Positions 7,470-15,170 of a DNA stretch of 64,000 bases are shown piece by piece (position 1 is the first letter of the stretch; each line of letters begins with the position of its first letter). This DNA comes from Aliiruegeria haliotis (GTDB lineage: Bacteria > Pseudomonadota > Alphaproteobacteria > Rhodobacterales > Rhodobacteraceae): contig NZ_PVTD01000002.1 in NCBI RefSeq assembly GCF_003003255.1, positions 496,001-560,000 on the forward strand, in the 5' to 3' direction. Made by a program: the position numbers and the translations under genes. Below the pieces are notes generated by a model. That model was not told the DNA's origin. It made no database searches and saw only the letters and a list, made by a program, of their open reading frames with translations.

Positions 7470-7807
7470 GCGATGTCATCCGTCTGGGCGGTGATTTCGA
7501 GGAAGCCCCGGTTGTCGGGAACCTCCTTGATGCCGTCGATCTCGAAGGTGACGCCCTCGTGCACAAGGCGGTCATACCGGGCGATGCTGCGCCCGAATGC
7601 CGTCGCCCGGATGATGAAGCGGGTCACCAGCTTGTTGTCCCACGCGCCCGCGCTGAGGCGTTCAGCGTCGGACACGTCCCGCCGCCGGGCGAAAATCGCG
7701 GGGCCGAAGTCATTCCATTCGTTGTCAAAGCCGCCGTAGCCGTCCGGGGTCTGGGTCGCCCGCTGGATTTGGATGCGCCGGTTGAGGCTTCCCGAGTTCA
7801 GAACCAT
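7466..7807 (-). CDS. Phage head closure / head-tail adaptor protein
   Basis: 113 residues starting MVLNSGSLNRRIQIQRAT. The pattern 'LNRRIQIQR...PDGYGGFDNEW...FARRRDVS' with 'ARYDRLVHEGVTFEIDGIKEVPDNRGFLEITAQ' is typical of the SPP1 gp16-like head-tail joining family. It closes the filled capsid and offers the interface for a tail. Its start lies 10 bases inside the TerL gene. A satellite needs such an adaptor to accept tails supplied by a helper phage. Confidence 0.85.
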   Translation of the reverse strand: MVLNSGSLNRRIQIQRATQTPDGYGGFDNEWNDFGPAIFARRRDVSDAERLSAGAWDNKLVTRFIIRATAFGRSIARYDRLVHEGVTFEIDGIKEVPDNRGFLEITAQTDDIA

Positions 7808-9516
7808 GCCATCTTCGCTTTCGTCTGGGGTTGAGCCGCGATGCGCGCGCCCTGCGCCACGGCGAGGACGGAAGCCGCCGCCGCGTCGATCCGGCCGGTG
7901 GAGCGGGCTTTCGCCAGTTTCAGGTTGTTGGCCGGGTCGCGCAGGCACACCGCATCCGCGAAGGCCGAGCGCAGCAGCAGCGACGGCCGGGCCTTCACCA
8001 GCCCGTCGAAGGCGGCGCGGCGGAACCGCTCGCAATCCTCGCCGCCGTCGCGGAAGCCCTGCCCGCGCCAGACACACGGGGCGCGGACGCCCGCCCGGTT
8101 CAGCGCCTCGCCCAGCTCGGCCTGCTTGTATCGGTCCATCGTGATTGCAATGACGTTCTGGCCCTCGACGTGGCGCATCACCTCGGCCAGCCACGGGGCC
8201 ACCGGAACCGTCTTGTCCCCGAGGACGGTCAGCTCGCAGCGCTCCTGCATCTCGACGTATCGCCCGGCCACGCCGTCCGCCTGCCCTCGGTCCAAGAGGC
8301 TGGGCATGGACGGGAAGGTGCCGAGGCATTCGAGCCGCCCGGTCTGGGGCCAGTAGAACGCCGCCGCCGTCATCGAGGCCGAGCCGCCGAGGTCGATCCC
8401 GATCACAACGCCGCCTTCGCGCGGCGGCAGGGCGTCGGTTTCGCAGTTCAGCCACTCATCGAGGGTAATCAACAGGTCGCGGGACTCGCCGGACACGCGC
8501 TCATTGCGATTGTAGAGGCGGAAGGACGTGAGGCTGGACCCGCCGCGCGCAATCGCCCGCTTGGCTTGGGCTTCCAGCCATTCCAGCGAACCGCCGATGC
8601 CGTGCGGGGCGCCGGGGTTGGCGATCAGCAGGCTTTCGGGGTCATCGGCGGGCAGACCCGGCGCGGGCCGATGCTCTTGGACGTAGGAACCGGGTGCCGG
8701 ATCGTCGATCCACCGGGAAAACGGGTGCGTGTCGTCGCTGGCGGACGTGCTGATGAGGAAGGCCCGGCCGTCCCGCTTGCCGAGGCCGGAAAGCAAGGCG
8801 TGTTCCAGCTCGTCGCCGCGATCCAGCGCCCAGTGCCCGCGCTCATCGAGGATCGCCATCGTCGGAGCACCGCCGAGAGCGGACTTGCCGTCAGCAGCGA
8901 TGACGCGAAGGACGTGCCCGCCGCCGTCGCCCTCAAACTCGATTTCGAGGCGCGGGGCGCGGCGGTAGATCAGGCGGCGTTGCAGCTCAAGCGGCAGGGT
9001 GGCAGCGAACCCGGCCACGAAGTCCCAGATGATGCGGCCCTGATCCCGCGTCCGGGCGGCTGCGATGATCTCGCGCCGGGGCTGGCGATCCCAGACGCCA
9101 ATGAGACCGCCGAGCGCAAGGCCCGCCGTGATCGCGGATTTGCCGTTGCCGCGCCCGATGCTGAGAACAGCGTTGGCGGTGTCCTCGGCCATCGCGCCTT
9201 TGATGAATTGGCTTTGAAAGGGGGCGAGGGAAACCGGCTTTCCAGCGTTCGGACCTTCCGGGATACGAAGTCCATGCATGAATTGCATAGCTCGCTCGGC
9301 CGGGGTCCCCTCATCATCCTGAGCGAAAAGAGAAAACTCAGACGCACGGTTACCGGCAAGGATGAAAGGCGCGGCATTGGGACCAGCGTGGGCCTGCATC
9401 TCGACACCCGCGAACAGATCGGCGGTATCGGCCTCGGTCGCAGCCTCGCGGTCGCAGGGCAGCAGCGATCCGTCTGCCTTGCGCCACTCTCTTTTTTTCT
9501 TCGCTGCGCCTGTCAT
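7798..9516 (-). CDS. Phage terminase large subunit (TerL)
   Basis: 572 residues from MTGAAKKKREWRK. The start has GAGGA upstream; an in-frame extension to 9717 looks non-coding. Walker A GRGNGKSA lies at about 121-128, Walker B MAILDERGHW at about 220-228 (D224, E225), and the nuclease-domain acidic motif VIGIDLGGSASM at about 378. TerL pumps DNA into the prohead and cuts it. No obvious small terminase gene precedes it, which is unusual. It begins the tightly overlapping block TerL-adaptor-HNH-capsid-protease-portal. Confidence 0.92.
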   Translation of the reverse strand: MTGAAKKKREWRKADGSLLPCDREAATEADTADLFAGVEMQAHAGPNAAPFILAGNRASEFSLFAQDDEGTPAERAMQFMHGLRIPEGPNAGKPVSLAPFQSQFIKGAMAEDTANAVLSIGRGNGKSAITAGLALGGLIGVWDRQPRREIIAAARTRDQGRIIWDFVAGFAATLPLELQRRLIYRRAPRLEIEFEGDGGGHVLRVIAADGKSALGGAPTMAILDERGHWALDRGDELEHALLSGLGKRDGRAFLISTSASDDTHPFSRWIDDPAPGSYVQEHRPAPGLPADDPESLLIANPGAPHGIGGSLEWLEAQAKRAIARGGSSLTSFRLYNRNERVSGESRDLLITLDEWLNCETDALPPREGGVVIGIDLGGSASMTAAAFYWPQTGRLECLGTFPSMPSLLDRGQADGVAGRYVEMQERCELTVLGDKTVPVAPWLAEVMRHVEGQNVIAITMDRYKQAELGEALNRAGVRAPCVWRGQGFRDGGEDCERFRRAAFDGLVKARPSLLLRSAFADAVCLRDPANNLKLAKARSTGRIDAAAASVLAVAQGARIAAQPQTKAKMAWF

Positions 9517-9910
9517 CGTCTTGTCCTCGCGCGTCTCTCTCTGTTCAACCGTTGCTCTTGCCCTCTGCTTACTGGTGAGGGTTGCTGTGACGGTCAGCAT
9601 GGCGACTTCTGAGCCGCCCGCTGACCGCCGCGATCTTGCCTGCTCACCGGAGCCGGGCCGCCGCTTAGGCCACGCCTCCGCTGTCCAGCGTCGAAGGCGC
9701 GCACTCCATCTGTTCACCGCCCGTTGGTGGCAGTGCTATCGGGCGTGGAGTGACAGGCTTTCGCCTGCATGGCCGCCCAGTTGGTGGTGCGATAGCTTCC
9801 CCGAGTACCACCGTGTCGCGCCGCCCCTCGGTCAAGTCGTCAAGCCCTGAGCGCCGCCCTGTTCTGTTCCCGCCTGCCTGCCCTGATCAGGGGCAAGGGC
9901 CGGTGTCTGC
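9517..9910. other. 394-bp region upstream of terL without a convincing gene
   Basis: No reading frame of phage-like composition is visible on either strand. The region holds a 14/15-bp direct repeat (9717-9730 and 9773-9787), the inverted pair CACTCCA/TGGAGTG at about 9702 and 9746, and the palindrome CCCTGATCAGGG (9881-9892). In head-module phages this position is where terS and the cos or pac site usually lie. The repeats could therefore mark a packaging site, but this is inference. Confidence 0.4.
9717..9787. repeat. Short direct repeat upstream of terL
   Basis: CCGCCCGTTGGTGG (9717-9730) and CCGCCCAGTTGGTGG (9773-9787) differ by one inserted base and are 56 bp apart. They lie in the only sizeable non-coding gap of the packaging module. 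Confidence 0.5.
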
Positions 9911-10141
9911 TTACCGCTCGATCACCTCCATCATCGGTTCGGGGGCAGTGCCCAGCTCGGACACCAGCCGCCGCATGATCTGCGCTTGCTTGACCGTGGG
10001 TCGCCACGATGGGCGCTTGCCATGTCGGGCGATGGACCGAACGAAGCCCTTGAGCCATTCGTCCGAGCCGTCAGCCATCACGCGCCGCATGACGATGGGC
10101 CAGCGGAAGGTGAGGATTTCGTCCAGCTCGCTATCGGTCAT
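9911..10141 (-). CDS. Small element protein of unknown function between connector and TerL
   Basis: 76 residues, MTDSELDEILTFRWPI to PEPMMEVIER. A helical, basic middle (WLKGFVRSIARHGKRPSWRPTVKQAQIMRRLV) suggests nucleic-acid contact. It overlaps the connector gene by ATGA. Its position before terL makes it a candidate small-terminase substitute or packaging specificity factor, but it is shorter than usual TerS proteins (about 130-180) and no family is recognised. Confidence 0.65.
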   Translation of the reverse strand: MTDSELDEILTFRWPIVMRRVMADGSDEWLKGFVRSIARHGKRPSWRPTVKQAQIMRRLVSELGTAPEPMMEVIER

Positions 10142-10686
10142 ACCTGCACCCCGCGATACCGTGCGCCCACGCGGGCCATGTGCGGCGACGTGGTGAGGCT
10201 CTTGGCGTCCATCGGGGACCGGCCGTCATAGTGCAGCGCGGCCTGATCCATGAGGGCTTGTGCGAGGTCTGGCGGCACGTCCGCCGCCGCAGCCCCGAAC
10301 CCGGCCTGATACTCGATTGTCATGCGGCTGGGGGTCAGGTCGTGATAATCCGCCAGCCAGCGGATATAAGGCCGGTTGCCGCCCACGAAGTCGAAGGCGG
10401 TGAATGCCTCGCCGTCGATGGTCACGGTCGGAACGTCATAATCCGCAACGGGGCCGATGGGCAGGCTCAAGCCGTATTCCCGCGACGGGTTGAAGATCGT
10501 CACCCGGATCGTCTGGGTCAGCAGGGCAATCTGGGCGAATTGCTCGATCTCGGCCGCTGCCGTCTCCCCGATGTTCTGGATCGCGGTATCTTCCGCGTGA
10601 TCGGGCACCCGAAGGTGCAACTTGAGGTCATCGAGGACGAAGGGCAGCGCAGCGCCGCCCGCAGTCCGGTGCACAAGCATCTTCAT
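10138..10686 (-). CDS. Phage head-tail connector (HK97 gp6-like)
   Basis: 182 residues. LDDLKLHLRVPDHAEDTAIQ near the N-terminus and the helical pair ending in DLAQALMDQAALHYDGRS fit the gp6-like 'DNA packaging / head-tail connector' family, which stacks on the portal ring. The start overlaps the upstream gene by ATGA. It is separated from the rest of the head block by one small gene and the 394-bp gap. Confidence 0.85.
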   Translation of the reverse strand: MKMLVHRTAGGAALPFVLDDLKLHLRVPDHAEDTAIQNIGETAAAEIEQFAQIALLTQTIRVTIFNPSREYGLSLPIGPVADYDVPTVTIDGEAFTAFDFVGGNRPYIRWLADYHDLTPSRMTIEYQAGFGAAAADVPPDLAQALMDQAALHYDGRSPMDAKSLTTSPHMARVGARYRGVQV

Positions 10687-11195
10687 GCCGCCACCTCCAT
10701 TTCGCTGATGTGCCGGAAGAACGCCGCCTGATCCTTCGCGCTCATGGCCTCGAAGGATGCGAGGGCATATGCCTTGAGTTCGGAGCGGCTGGCGTAGGAC
10801 GCCCAGAACCGGGCCTCATCCATGCCGCCGAGGAAAATGGGCAACGGAGCACCGGCCGAGCCGATGGACGCCGCCGCCGTCATTTCCGCGTGGTCCAGCT
10901 CAAGGGAATTGAGGGCCGAGAACGCCAGCGCCGCGCGCTCGGTCTCGGATAGCCTGACAGCCGCCACGAAGCTGAAACCGGACCATGCATCGGCGGTGCC
11001 GAGGGTCAGGCAATAGCCGAGCATCCGCGACATGCGCTTGTGCTCGGGCTTCATGAAGCGGCCGAGGCTGGAAGGCTTTTTGGCGTTGGACAAAGCGGGC
11101 TTTTCCGCTTTGTTTTCAATGGGGGTATTCTGGCCGGTTGGACGGGTTACAGGCTTGATTTCGTTGGAAACTGCGACAACCCTACGGAGTGCCAT
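10683..11195 (-). CDS. Element protein of unknown function, first gene of the head operon, starting within attR
   Basis: 170 residues if translation starts at the ATG formed by 11195-11193 (MALRRVVAV). The first 45 residues are basic and low complexity (KPVTRPTGQ, KAEKPALSNAKKPSSLG). The remainder is helical (LSETERAALAFSALNSLEL, FEAMSAKDQAAFFRHI). The attR core supplies codons 1-6, so the upstream sequence differs between integrated and circular forms; in the predicted circle the first codon becomes GTG. An internal start (MKPEHKRM) is possible. No family is recognised. Position at the head of the packaging transcript suggests a packaging or redirection role. Confidence 0.6.
   Translation of the reverse strand: MALRRVVAVSNEIKPVTRPTGQNTPIENKAEKPALSNAKKPSSLGRFMKPEHKRMSRMLGYCLTLGTADAWSGFSFVAAVRLSETERAALAFSALNSLELDHAEMTAAASIGSAGAPLPIFLGGMDEARFWASYASRSELKAYALASFEAMSAKDQAAFFRHISEMEVAA
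11180..11194. repeat. attR: 15-bp core repeat
   Basis: An exact copy of the tRNA-Glu 3' end CCCTACGGAGTGCCA (see 1064-1078). It marks the right border of the element. The core overlaps the 5' end of the minus-strand gene 10683-11195. Confidence 0.88.
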
Positions 11196-11722
11196 CGCCT
11201 GTATCCCAGCACAGGTCGCGCTGCCCCACTGCAATCCTTAGAATGTGCCCGGCAAAGCTTGGGTCGCGCAACTCTTTCGTGAGTAGCGGCAGAAAGCGGC
11301 ATCACCCGTCTGCCGTCACGCGCCGTGCCGTTCAACCGGCGCGTTGGCTTTGCTTCGTGGCGTTGCTGTGCCGGAACCGTGGTCGCTGAAACTGGGCATG
11401 CGTTGGCACCATGCGGCGAAACTCTGCAAGGCGGTTGGCGGGACTGACCTCTGTTGCCGCGAACAAAGCGGCATGGACAGGTTCACGGCGTTGACGATTG
11501 ACATCGTGCCGCGCGTTGGGATCCTTCGCGCGTGGCACATACGCCCGTCAAATCCGAACCGAGACGATTGGAAAAGGAGCCGGGCAACGGCCCATCCGAT
11601 TTCCCACGCCCCCTCGGGCGAAAGAGGCTTGCGATACAGACCGCATCAACCTCCCTTTTCTCCGCCTGCCGGTTCGGCTACACGAGAGCAGCTTTCGAAG
11701 AACAACAAGGGGCCTGAGCCAT
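11195..11722. other. 528-bp chromosomal flank between attR and accB, no gene seen
   Basis: Neither strand shows a frame with convincing start, ribosome-binding site and codon bias. Before integration this stretch would have followed tRNA-Glu directly. It presumably contains the accBC promoter, but I cannot place it with confidence. It is somewhat less GC-biased at third positions than the neighbours and may hold gene debris. Confidence 0.4.
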
Positions 11723-12220
11723 ATGACCAGGGAACACCGGGACGCGGATGTCGCATTCATCGAGGCGCTCGCAGAATTGCTGCGCGCCAAGGATCTGACG
11801 GAGCTGGAGGTCCTTCGGGAGTATGGTGACAACGACAGCCTGAACGTCCGTGTCAGCCGCCAGACCGCCGCCCCGGCGCCGGTCGCGGTCGCGGCTCCCG
11901 TTGCCGCCCCTGCAGCCGCCCCCAGCCCTGCGCCGGCGCCCGCGGCCGCCCCGGCTGCCAGTGATGTCGAGGATCCGGCGCAGTTGCCCGGCGCCGTCGT
12001 CTCGCCAATGGTCGGCACCGTCTACATGGCTCCGGAGCCCGGCGCCCCCAATTTCGTTGGCGTCGGAGATCAGATCACGGAAGGCCAGACGATCCTGATC
12101 ATCGAGGCGATGAAGACGATGAACCAGATCCCGGCCCCAAAGGCCGGCACCGTCAAACGCATCCTGGTTGAAAACGGCGCCCCCGTGGAATTCGGCGCGC
12201 CCCTGATGATCATCGAGTAA
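11723..12220 (+). CDS. accB: Biotin carboxyl carrier protein of acetyl-CoA carboxylase
   Basis: 165 residues from ATG 11723 with AAGGGG upstream. N-terminal helical region (FIEALAELLRAKDLTELEVL), then an Ala/Pro-rich linker (about 53-85), then the biotinyl domain with IEAMKTMNQI; the Lys of EAMKT carries biotin. The family more often has EAMKMMN; EAMKT is common in alphaproteobacteria. It carries the carboxyl group for malonyl-CoA formation in fatty acid synthesis. The stop overlaps the accC start by one base (TAATG). Confidence 0.96.
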   Translation: MTREHRDADVAFIEALAELLRAKDLTELEVLREYGDNDSLNVRVSRQTAAPAPVAVAAPVAAPAAAPSPAPAPAAAPAASDVEDPAQLPGAVVSPMVGTVYMAPEPGAPNFVGVGDQITEGQTILIIEAMKTMNQIPAPKAGTVKRILVENGAPVEFGAPLMIIE

Positions 12221-13566
12221 TGTTCGAAAAGATCCTGATCGCAAACCGGGGCGAGATCGCCCTTCGTGTCATCCGCGCCTGTGCCGAGATGGGAATCAAG
12301 TCGGTCGCGGTGCATTCCACCGCCGATGCCGATGCCATGCATGTTCGTCTTGCCGACGAATCCGTCTGCATCGGCCCCCCGTCCTCGACCCAGAGCTACC
12401 TGTCCTTTCCCGCCATTATCTCGGCCTGCGAGATCACGGGCGCTGATGCGATCCACCCAGGCTATGGCTTCCTGTCGGAAAACGCTGCCTTCGTGCAGAT
12501 CGTCGAGGACCATGACCTGACGTTCATCGGCCCGACGGCGGAACATATCCGGATCATGGGCGACAAGATTACCGCCAAGGAAACCATGAAGAACCTTGGC
12601 GTGCCGGTGGTTCCCGGCTCCGACGGCGGTGTGCCGGACTACGAGAGCGCACAGAAAGTTGCGGAGGACATCGGCTATCCCGTCATCATCAAGGCCACCG
12701 CCGGCGGCGGCGGGCGCGGCATGAAGCTCGCCAATGGCCCCGACGAGTTGGAGACCGCATTCCGAACCGCCCGTTCAGAGGGCAAGGCCGCCTTCGGCAA
12801 TGACGAGGTCTATATCGAGAAGTACCTCGGCAAGCCGCGTCACATCGAGATACAGGTTTTCGGCGACGGCAAGGGCACGGCCGTGCATCTGGGCGAGCGT
12901 GACTGTTCTCTCCAACGCCGCCACCAGAAGGTCTTCGAGGAGGCACCGGGTCCCGCAATCGATGCCGAGACCCGCGCGCGCATCGGCCGGGTCTGCGCGG
13001 ACGCGGTGTCCCGCATCAACTACATCGGCGCCGGCACGATCGAGTTCCTCTACGAGGATGGAGAGTTCTACTTTATCGAGATGAACACCCGGCTTCAGGT
13101 GGAACACCCCGTGACCGAAGGCATCTTCGGTGTCGACCTGGTGCGGGAGCAGATCCGAGTGGCACAAGGTCTTCCGCTCTCCTTCACGCAGGACGACCTC
13201 TCCGTGAACGGCCATGCCATCGAAGTACGGATCAATGCCGAGAAACTGCCGAACTTCACGCCCTCTCCGGGCACTGTCGGCATGTACCACGCTCCGGGCG
13301 GTCTTGGCGTCCGCATGGACTCGGCGCTCTACGGCGGCTACTCGATCCCGCCGTATTACGACTCGCTCATCGGGAAGCTGATCGTGCACGGCCGCGACCG
13401 GCCAGAGGCGCTTTCGCGTCTTGACCGCGCGCTCAGCGAAATCGTGATCGAGGGGATCGATACCACGCTGCCGCTCTTTGATGCGTTGTTGCAGGAACCA
13501 GACATCCTGTCCGGCAACTACGACATCCACTGGCTGGAAAAATGGCTCGCGGCGCACGGCGAATGA
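12220..13566 (+). CDS. accC: Biotin carboxylase subunit of acetyl-CoA carboxylase
   Basis: 448 residues, the usual length. ATP-grasp features are HPGYGFLSEN, KATAGGGGRGM and FIEMNTRLQVEHPVTEGIFGVDLV, followed by the C-terminal domain (FTPSPGTVGMYHAPGG). It carboxylates biotin on AccB using ATP and bicarbonate. It is cotranscribed with accB. Confidence 0.98.
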   Translation: MFEKILIANRGEIALRVIRACAEMGIKSVAVHSTADADAMHVRLADESVCIGPPSSTQSYLSFPAIISACEITGADAIHPGYGFLSENAAFVQIVEDHDLTFIGPTAEHIRIMGDKITAKETMKNLGVPVVPGSDGGVPDYESAQKVAEDIGYPVIIKATAGGGGRGMKLANGPDELETAFRTARSEGKAAFGNDEVYIEKYLGKPRHIEIQVFGDGKGTAVHLGERDCSLQRRHQKVFEEAPGPAIDAETRARIGRVCADAVSRINYIGAGTIEFLYEDGEFYFIEMNTRLQVEHPVTEGIFGVDLVREQIRVAQGLPLSFTQDDLSVNGHAIEVRINAEKLPNFTPSPGTVGMYHAPGGLGVRMDSALYGGYSIPPYYDSLIGKLIVHGRDRPEALSRLDRALSEIVIEGIDTTLPLFDALLQEPDILSGNYDIHWLEKWLAAHGE

Positions 13567-13681
13567 GTGTCGCGCCCATGCCCCGGCATGGGCGCCTTCT
13601 TGCCCGCTCTGTCCAAGTCCATTGCCAGACGGGCAAATTTCCTGTCCTTTGGGAAGAAAGAGCAGGACAGTCGACACCGCA

Positions 13682-14323
13682 ATGACGGGCGAGATCACTC
13701 CGGAACTCCTCCTGAGGGCCTATGCCATGGGCATTTTCCCCATGGCCGAAACCCGTGCGTCCGATGATGTGTTCTGGGTCGACCCGGACCATCGCGGGAT
13801 CATTCCGCTCGACGGCTTTCATATGTCCCGCTCGCTACGCAAACGGATCCGGCAGGAACCCTTCGCCATCACCACGGATCGCGATTTCGCGGGGGTGGTA
13901 GCGGGCTGCGCAGACCGCAAGGAAACGTGGATCAACGAGACGATCCACGATCTCTACATGCGGCTGCACCGCGCCGGTTTTGCGCATTCGCTGGAAGTCT
14001 GGGATGGTCCGGATCTGGTGGGCGGCGTCTATGGCGTCACGCTCGGCGGCGCCTACTTCGGTGAAAGCATGTTTTCCCGTCGCCGAGACGCCTCCAAGAT
14101 CGCGCTGGCATACCTGGTCGATCGGCTACGCATCGGCGGCTATCGCCTCTTTGACACGCAGTTCCTTACGCCCCACCTCGCCAGCCTCGGCGGGGTCGAG
14201 ATCACGCGGGAAGACTACCACGACATGCTCGAGGATGCCTTGCAGGTGACGGCGGATTTCATCGCCCCGGGGCGGGCGCCACCGGCCTATTGGTTGTTAC
14301 ACCGCAGCATCCAGACATCATAG
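13682..14323 (+). CDS. aat: Leucyl/phenylalanyl-tRNA-protein transferase
   Basis: 213 residues from MTGEITPELLLRAYAMGIFPMAE. The hallmark YAMGIFPM, the 'FWVDPDHRGIIPLDGFHMSRSLRK' block and GGVYGVTLGGAYFGESMFSR are all present. It adds Leu or Phe from aminoacyl-tRNA to proteins starting with Lys or Arg, marking them for ClpAP (N-end rule). The 3' end overlaps the convergent DUF2155 gene by 37 bp. It follows accC by 115 bp. Confidence 0.96.
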   Translation: MTGEITPELLLRAYAMGIFPMAETRASDDVFWVDPDHRGIIPLDGFHMSRSLRKRIRQEPFAITTDRDFAGVVAGCADRKETWINETIHDLYMRLHRAGFAHSLEVWDGPDLVGGVYGVTLGGAYFGESMFSRRRDASKIALAYLVDRLRIGGYRLFDTQFLTPHLASLGGVEITREDYHDMLEDALQVTADFIAPGRAPPAYWLLHRSIQTS

Positions 14324-14658
14324 CGCGGGTGGTCCATGGCACTGAGCGCGGGCGAGGAGGCGATCATCCACCCTGAGAAGGCCTCTGTCGAAGCCCCATC
14401 CTGATCGATGTAGATCTCCAGCCAACCGAAAGCGTCCGAGTTGGGGTCGTTGGTCGGGTAACGGCAATCCCCAAGCGTGATCTGCAACTTTCCGATGATT
14501 TTTGTCTGCCCACGACTCATACGAACATCGGTCGTCTCGCCCGACGTCTTGTCGAGGACGCGGATCGTGCCGCCGCTTGCGCTCGTGGCCTTCGTCTGCG
14601 CGACGGCCGGCACAGCCGCCCCGACCAGTGCGAGGCACAGGATCGCGGCCCGGATCAT
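14287..14658 (-). CDS. DUF2155 exported protein
   Basis: 123 residues with a signal peptide (MIRAAILCLALVGAAVPAVAQ). The mature part matches the DUF2155 pattern: IRVLDKTSGETTDVRM, GDCRYPTNDPNSDAFGWLEI and a final SALDHPRYDVW-like segment (SAMDHPRYDVWMLRC). Two cysteines could pair in the periplasm. The function is unknown; it typically sits beside mlaD in this order. It starts within the mlaD stop (TGATG). Confidence 0.88.
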   Translation of the reverse strand: MIRAAILCLALVGAAVPAVAQTKATSASGGTIRVLDKTSGETTDVRMSRGQTKIIGKLQITLGDCRYPTNDPNSDAFGWLEIYIDQDGASTEAFSGWMIASSPALSAMDHPRYDVWMLRCNNQ

Positions 14659-15113
14659 CAGCCGTCCTCGCTGGCCGACGAAACGAACTTGGCAAGCAGG
14701 CCGATCAGGCTGAGCGCGCCCTGAGTGTCCTCGATCTCGTCCCCTGTTTCGAGGTTGAAGGGCGATCCGCCGGGCACCAGCTCGACGTAGTTTCCACCAA
14801 GCAGCCCCTCCGAGGAAATTGCGATGGAACTGTCCTCGGGCACGTCGAATCCGCCGCCGAGATTGACCACGACATCGGCGCGGAAGGTCTCCGGGTTGAG
14901 TGCGACGTCGGTTACCGTCCCGATCTTGACGCCGGCCATGCGGACGTCGGTGCCCACGCCGATGCCCTCGACCGAACGGAAGGAAGCGGTGAGGTCGAAC
15001 CCATTGCCCTGGGTCGAGGCAACACCCGCCCCCTGCGAGGCATAGATCAGGAATCCAACCGCAACCGCCAGTGTGACGCCACCTGCAATGACCTCTCCGG
15101 GGCTCTCAGACAT
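14658..15113 (-). CDS. mlaD: MlaD/MCE-family phospholipid transport protein
   Basis: 151 residues from MSESPGEVIAGGVTL. One N-terminal membrane helix (about 8-25) is followed by a single MCE domain (FDLTASFRSVEGIGVGTDVRMAGVKIGTVTDVAL, then GLLGGNYVELVPGG). MlaD hexamers in the inner membrane bind phospholipids for the Mla pathway that maintains outer-membrane asymmetry. No mlaE or mlaF is adjacent here. Confidence 0.9.
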   Translation of the reverse strand: MSESPGEVIAGGVTLAVAVGFLIYASQGAGVASTQGNGFDLTASFRSVEGIGVGTDVRMAGVKIGTVTDVALNPETFRADVVVNLGGGFDVPEDSSIAISSEGLLGGNYVELVPGGSPFNLETGDEIEDTQGALSLIGLLAKFVSSASEDG

Positions 15114-15170
15114 GCAATGCTCCTGCTCCGGCAGAATCGGCGCCGGCAACGTTTCGGGATCGGGTGCGAA

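Larger units (their letters stand above)
1079..11194. mobile_element. Integrated head-only phage satellite (capsid-forming PICI-like element), about 10.1 kb
   Basis: The element lies between two 15-bp direct repeats and starts with a tyrosine integrase next to the tRNA. It then has three small or unknown minus-strand genes, a divergent XRE regulator, and portal, prohead protease, major capsid, HNH, head closure, TerL and connector genes. No tail, holin, endolysin, baseplate or lytic-control genes are present. Reading frames are intact and overlap tightly, which argues against a decayed prophage. A tRNA-integrated island with its own head and packaging genes but no tail is the defining pattern of capsid-forming phage-inducible chromosomal islands. 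A compact prophage reduced by deletion is the alternative. Confidence 0.75.

Noticed and set aside
7831-9612. 593-codon plus-strand frame opposite terL
   Set aside because: It covers the terminase gene on the other strand; the minus strand has Walker motifs and operon overlaps.
9517-9717. N-terminal extension of terL
   Set aside because: Arg/Ser-rich, no phage-like features, and a better start with GAGGA upstream exists at 9516.
4214-11195. Gene transfer agent (RcGTA-like) head genes
   Set aside because: GTA clusters in this order have tail genes and no integrase or att repeats; this set is flanked by att sites and lacks tails.
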